Source of the DNA: Acidobacteriota bacterium
Lineage (GTDB): Bacteria; Acidobacteriota; Thermoanaerobaculia; UBA5066
Assembly: GCA_016789625.1 (NCBI GenBank)
Contig: JAEUQS010000647.1
Coordinates: 1-7,572, forward strand
Reading direction: 5' to 3'
DNA length: 7,572 bases
The notes under the pieces were generated by a model. That model did no database searches. It was given only the letters and a program-made list of their open reading frames with translations, and was not told the origin of the DNA. This document shows positions 6,385 to 7,572 of this stretch, one piece after another. Every line of letters begins with the position of its first letter. The stretch's first letter is position 1. The translations under genes were made by a program, and so were the position numbers.

Positions 6385-6413
6385 ACGCTCCCGGGGATCG
6401 CCGCGCACACTAT

Positions 6414-6417
6414 GGAG
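6414..6417 (+). promoter_or_regulatory. Shine-Dalgarno site choosing the regulator start at 6424
   Basis: GGAG followed by six bases and ATG (6424) gives ideal spacing. This favours 6424 over the in-frame ATG at 6412, which has no purine-rich site before it. Confidence 0.6.
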
Positions 6418-6423
6418 AGCACG

Positions 6424-7119
6424 ATGAATCTGGCCGAGGCGTGTCGCGCGGTGCCGTTCCTGAGGGAGCTCGGGGAGACGGAACGCCTGCGCCTCGAGCC
6501 CCACATGCGGCTGCGGCAGGTGGCGCGCTCCGAGGCCATCTGGAACACCGACGACGCCTCGCGCGATTTCACGTTCCTCGTGGACGGCCGGGTCAAGCTC
6601 GTGAAGACCAACGAGGGCGGGCGGGAGACCATCGTCGAGCTCTGCCGGCCGGGCGATCTCCTGTGCACGAGCGCCGTCTGTGCGTTCGCCCCGTACTGTT
6701 GCTCCTCCCTGGCTCTGGACGGGCCCGTCTGGGTCCTCACCATTCCGCGCCGCGACATCTTCGACCTCATCGAGCGCGGGGGCGCGGCGGCGCTCTCCTG
6801 GATGGTCGAGACGAGCGGCCGCGAAGCGCGGCTCACCGGGCGCATCGAGCAGCTCTCGAGCGGTCACGTCGAGAGGCGGGTGGCCGCCCTGCTGTGCGAT
6901 CTGGCCGAGCGGGCCGGCACGTCGGCCTCGGGCGGCGCGGGAACGTGGATCCCGATCCAGCTCACGAGACAGGATCTGGCCGATCTGTGCGGAACGACAG
7001 TCGAGACGGCGATCCGCGTGATGACGCGACTGTCGCGCGAGGGGGTCGTGCGGAGCGCGGCGAGGGGGCTCGTGATCCTGAACCGGGAGAAGCTCCTGGA
7101 GATCGCCCGGTCGATCTGA
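6424..7119 (+). CDS. Crp/Fnr-family transcriptional regulator with a cysteine-rich sensor domain
   Basis: A 231-residue regulator of normal family length. The cyclic-nucleotide-binding-like beta-roll spans about residues 10-115, the dimer helix about 120-160, and a C-terminal winged helix-turn-helix about 180-212 (LTRQDLADLCG then TTVETAIRVM). In the recognition helix E194 and R198 match the Glu and Arg of Fnr (VETISR), predicting TGA/TCA half-sites; such a palindrome lies in its own upstream region. The Fnr N-terminal cysteine cluster is absent. Instead the beta-roll holds C74, C81, C86, C92 and C93, which could bind a metal or Fe-S cluster or respond to redox or NO. The ATG at 6424 is chosen over 6412 because of its Shine-Dalgarno; the frame is open to an ATG at 6325, but that stretch lacks domain similarity. 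It is divergent from the operon and probably controls it and the second hemerythrin. Family is sure; signal unknown. Confidence 0.92.
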   Translation: MNLAEACRAVPFLRELGETERLRLEPHMRLRQVARSEAIWNTDDASRDFTFLVDGRVKLVKTNEGGRETIVELCRPGDLLCTSAVCAFAPYCCSSLALDGPVWVLTIPRRDIFDLIERGGAAALSWMVETSGREARLTGRIEQLSSGHVERRVAALLCDLAERAGTSASGGAGTWIPIQLTRQDLADLCGTTVETAIRVMTRLSREGVVRSAARGLVILNREKLLEIARSI

Positions 7120-7125
7120 ATGATC

Positions 7126-7149
7126 CTGGGGGTTTCCCGATCCCCCCAG
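7126..7149. terminator. Hairpin between convergent genes, possible bidirectional terminator
   Basis: CTGGGGG (7126-7132) pairs exactly with CCCCCAG (7143-7149) around a 10-base loop. It sits in the 38-base gap between the regulator stop and the hemerythrin stop. There is no T-run on either side, so it is not a classic intrinsic terminator, but the position fits transcription stopping or RNA 3'-end protection for both genes. Confidence 0.45.
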
Positions 7150-7157
7150 ACCCGGAA

Positions 7158-7572
7158 CTATGGCGCCGGGTACCTCTGGATGCGCGAGACGAGATCGTCG
7201 GCGCCCTCCGGCATCAAACAGCGGTCCGCCATCGGGTAGAGGATCTGCTCCTCCTTCTCGTTGTGGGGACCCAGCGCGTCGTGGAGCTGCCTCCGGAACG
7301 GAAGGGGATCCGCCAGAGGATCCGGCATCGCCGCCCGGATCCCTTCGAGGGCCGCGCGAATCTCGACGTGCTCCGCCCGCATCACCGCGGTGGGGCCGGC
7401 CGTGGGCGGGAAGCCGATCTTCTTCTCGAGGATCGGGAACAGCAGATCTTCCTCGAACCCGATGTGCCTCACGAGGCCGCGCGCGAACTTCTCGAAGAGC
7501 GTCGTGGCCGTGGCGAGGTCCCCCGCGGCGCGGAACTCGAAAGCCGCGCGCTCCAGCGCGTCGAGGCGATCG
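7158..7572 (-). CDS. Second hemerythrin-like (HHE domain) protein, N-terminus beyond the window
   Basis: The reading frame is open from the right edge, with codons from 7571, to a TAG at 7160-7158, giving 137 visible residues. HHE features in the fragment are H36-x3-E40 (RHIGFEEDLLFP), H68 (AEHVEIR) and H103-x3-E107 (HNEKEEQILYPMAD), matching the later helices of a hemerythrin-type di-iron site. The first His-bearing helix should lie beyond the edge. A GTG at 7472 could be read as a start, but it falls inside the first visible metal helix and residues upstream are helix-like, so the gene is better read as cut by the window. It is not a close copy of the hemerythrin at 5850-6281. It converges on the Crp/Fnr gene across a hairpin. 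A role in O2/NO handling or Fe-S repair is inferred from the family only. Confidence 0.82.
   Translation of the reverse strand, partial: DRLDALERAAFEFRAAGDLATATTLFEKFARGLVRHIGFEEDLLFPILEKKIGFPPTAGPTAVMRAEHVEIRAALEGIRAAMPDPLADPLPFRRQLHDALGPHNEKEEQILYPMADRCLMPEGADDLVSRIQRYPAP

Larger units (their letters stand above)
6317..6385. repeat. Inverted 8-base pair TATGACGG / CCGTCATA in the divergent promoter region
   Basis: TATGACGG (6317-6324) is the exact reverse complement of CCGTCATA (6378-6385). Read towards each gene, both transcription units carry CCGTCATA upstream of their start: about 39 bases before the regulator ATG and about 36 before the hemerythrin GTG. The matched placement suggests a shared promoter element or regulator half-site. 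Confidence 0.4.

Noticed and set aside
6325..6423. Upstream extension of the Crp/Fnr gene to an ATG at 6325 or 6412
   Set aside because: The extra residues do not resemble the family, would cover the palindromes of the control region, and only the ATG at 6424 has a well-spaced Shine-Dalgarno.
6424..7119. Classical oxygen-sensing Fnr
   Set aside because: The N-terminal cysteine group that binds the Fnr [4Fe-4S] cluster is missing; only the DNA-reading helix is Fnr-like.
7158..7472. Complete 104-residue hemerythrin starting at GTG 7472
   Set aside because: The frame is open to the window edge and the residues before 7472 continue a helix, so this start would remove part of the four-helix fold.
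1..7572. tRNA, rRNA, CRISPR array, insertion sequence or attachment site
   Set aside because: The window is almost fully filled by protein genes; the gaps (6282-6423, 7120-7157, 1877-1886) are too short or lack the required structures, and no transposase, direct-repeat array or tRNA-like fold was seen.

Overview
This window is GC-rich, almost fully coding, and carries a tightly packed respiratory gene cluster from a Gram-negative-type bacterium. Evidence for that cell type is the Tat-type leaders on two redox proteins, the periplasmic multihaem cytochrome c and the Rieske/cytochrome b pair. The cytochrome b quinol site and the Rieske Tyr-to-Phe change suggest a menaquinone user. The style (GTG starts, GC-rich codons, multihaem cytochromes) would suit Acidobacteriota, Myxococcota or a similar lineage, but nothing here fixes the taxonomy.

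Layout. From 6281 down to 1, six genes run on the minus strand as one apparent operon: a hemerythrin-like protein, an FAD/NAD(P)-binding GltD-like protein with a C-terminal double-cluster ferredoxin domain, a Rieske protein, a cytochrome b, a heptahaem cytochrome c, and the first 77 residues of a molybdopterin oxidoreductase alpha subunit of the NarG/NxrA type, cut by the window edge. Four of the five junctions are 4-base ATGA or GTGA overlaps; the fifth is a 10-base gap holding a Shine-Dalgarno sequence. A Crp/Fnr-family regulator is divergent (6424-7119, plus). A second hemerythrin-like gene (7158 to the right edge, minus) converges on it across a hairpin. The 142-base divergent promoter region (6282-6423) holds three perfect palindromes, one with TGA-N6-TCA geometry expected for an Fnr-type regulator.

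How it may work (inference). The Rieske and cytochrome b would exchange electrons with the quinone pool, the seven-haem cytochrome would be the periplasmic wire, and the Tat-exported molybdoenzyme the terminal reductase, or the entry point if it is a nitrite oxidoreductase. Linking Rieske/cytochrome b to an outward-facing NarG has a precedent in haloarchaeal nar operons. The GltD-like protein adds a cytoplasmic NAD(P)H/Fe-S module, so the operon could couple NAD(P)(H) to the quinone/cytochrome b system. The two hemerythrins and the cysteine-rich Crp/Fnr protein suggest O2 or NO sensing. The substrate cannot be fixed from 77 residues. The most interesting feature is this combination: NAD(P)H module, Rieske/b, heptahaem cytochrome and Mo enzyme in one overlapping operon led by a hemerythrin.
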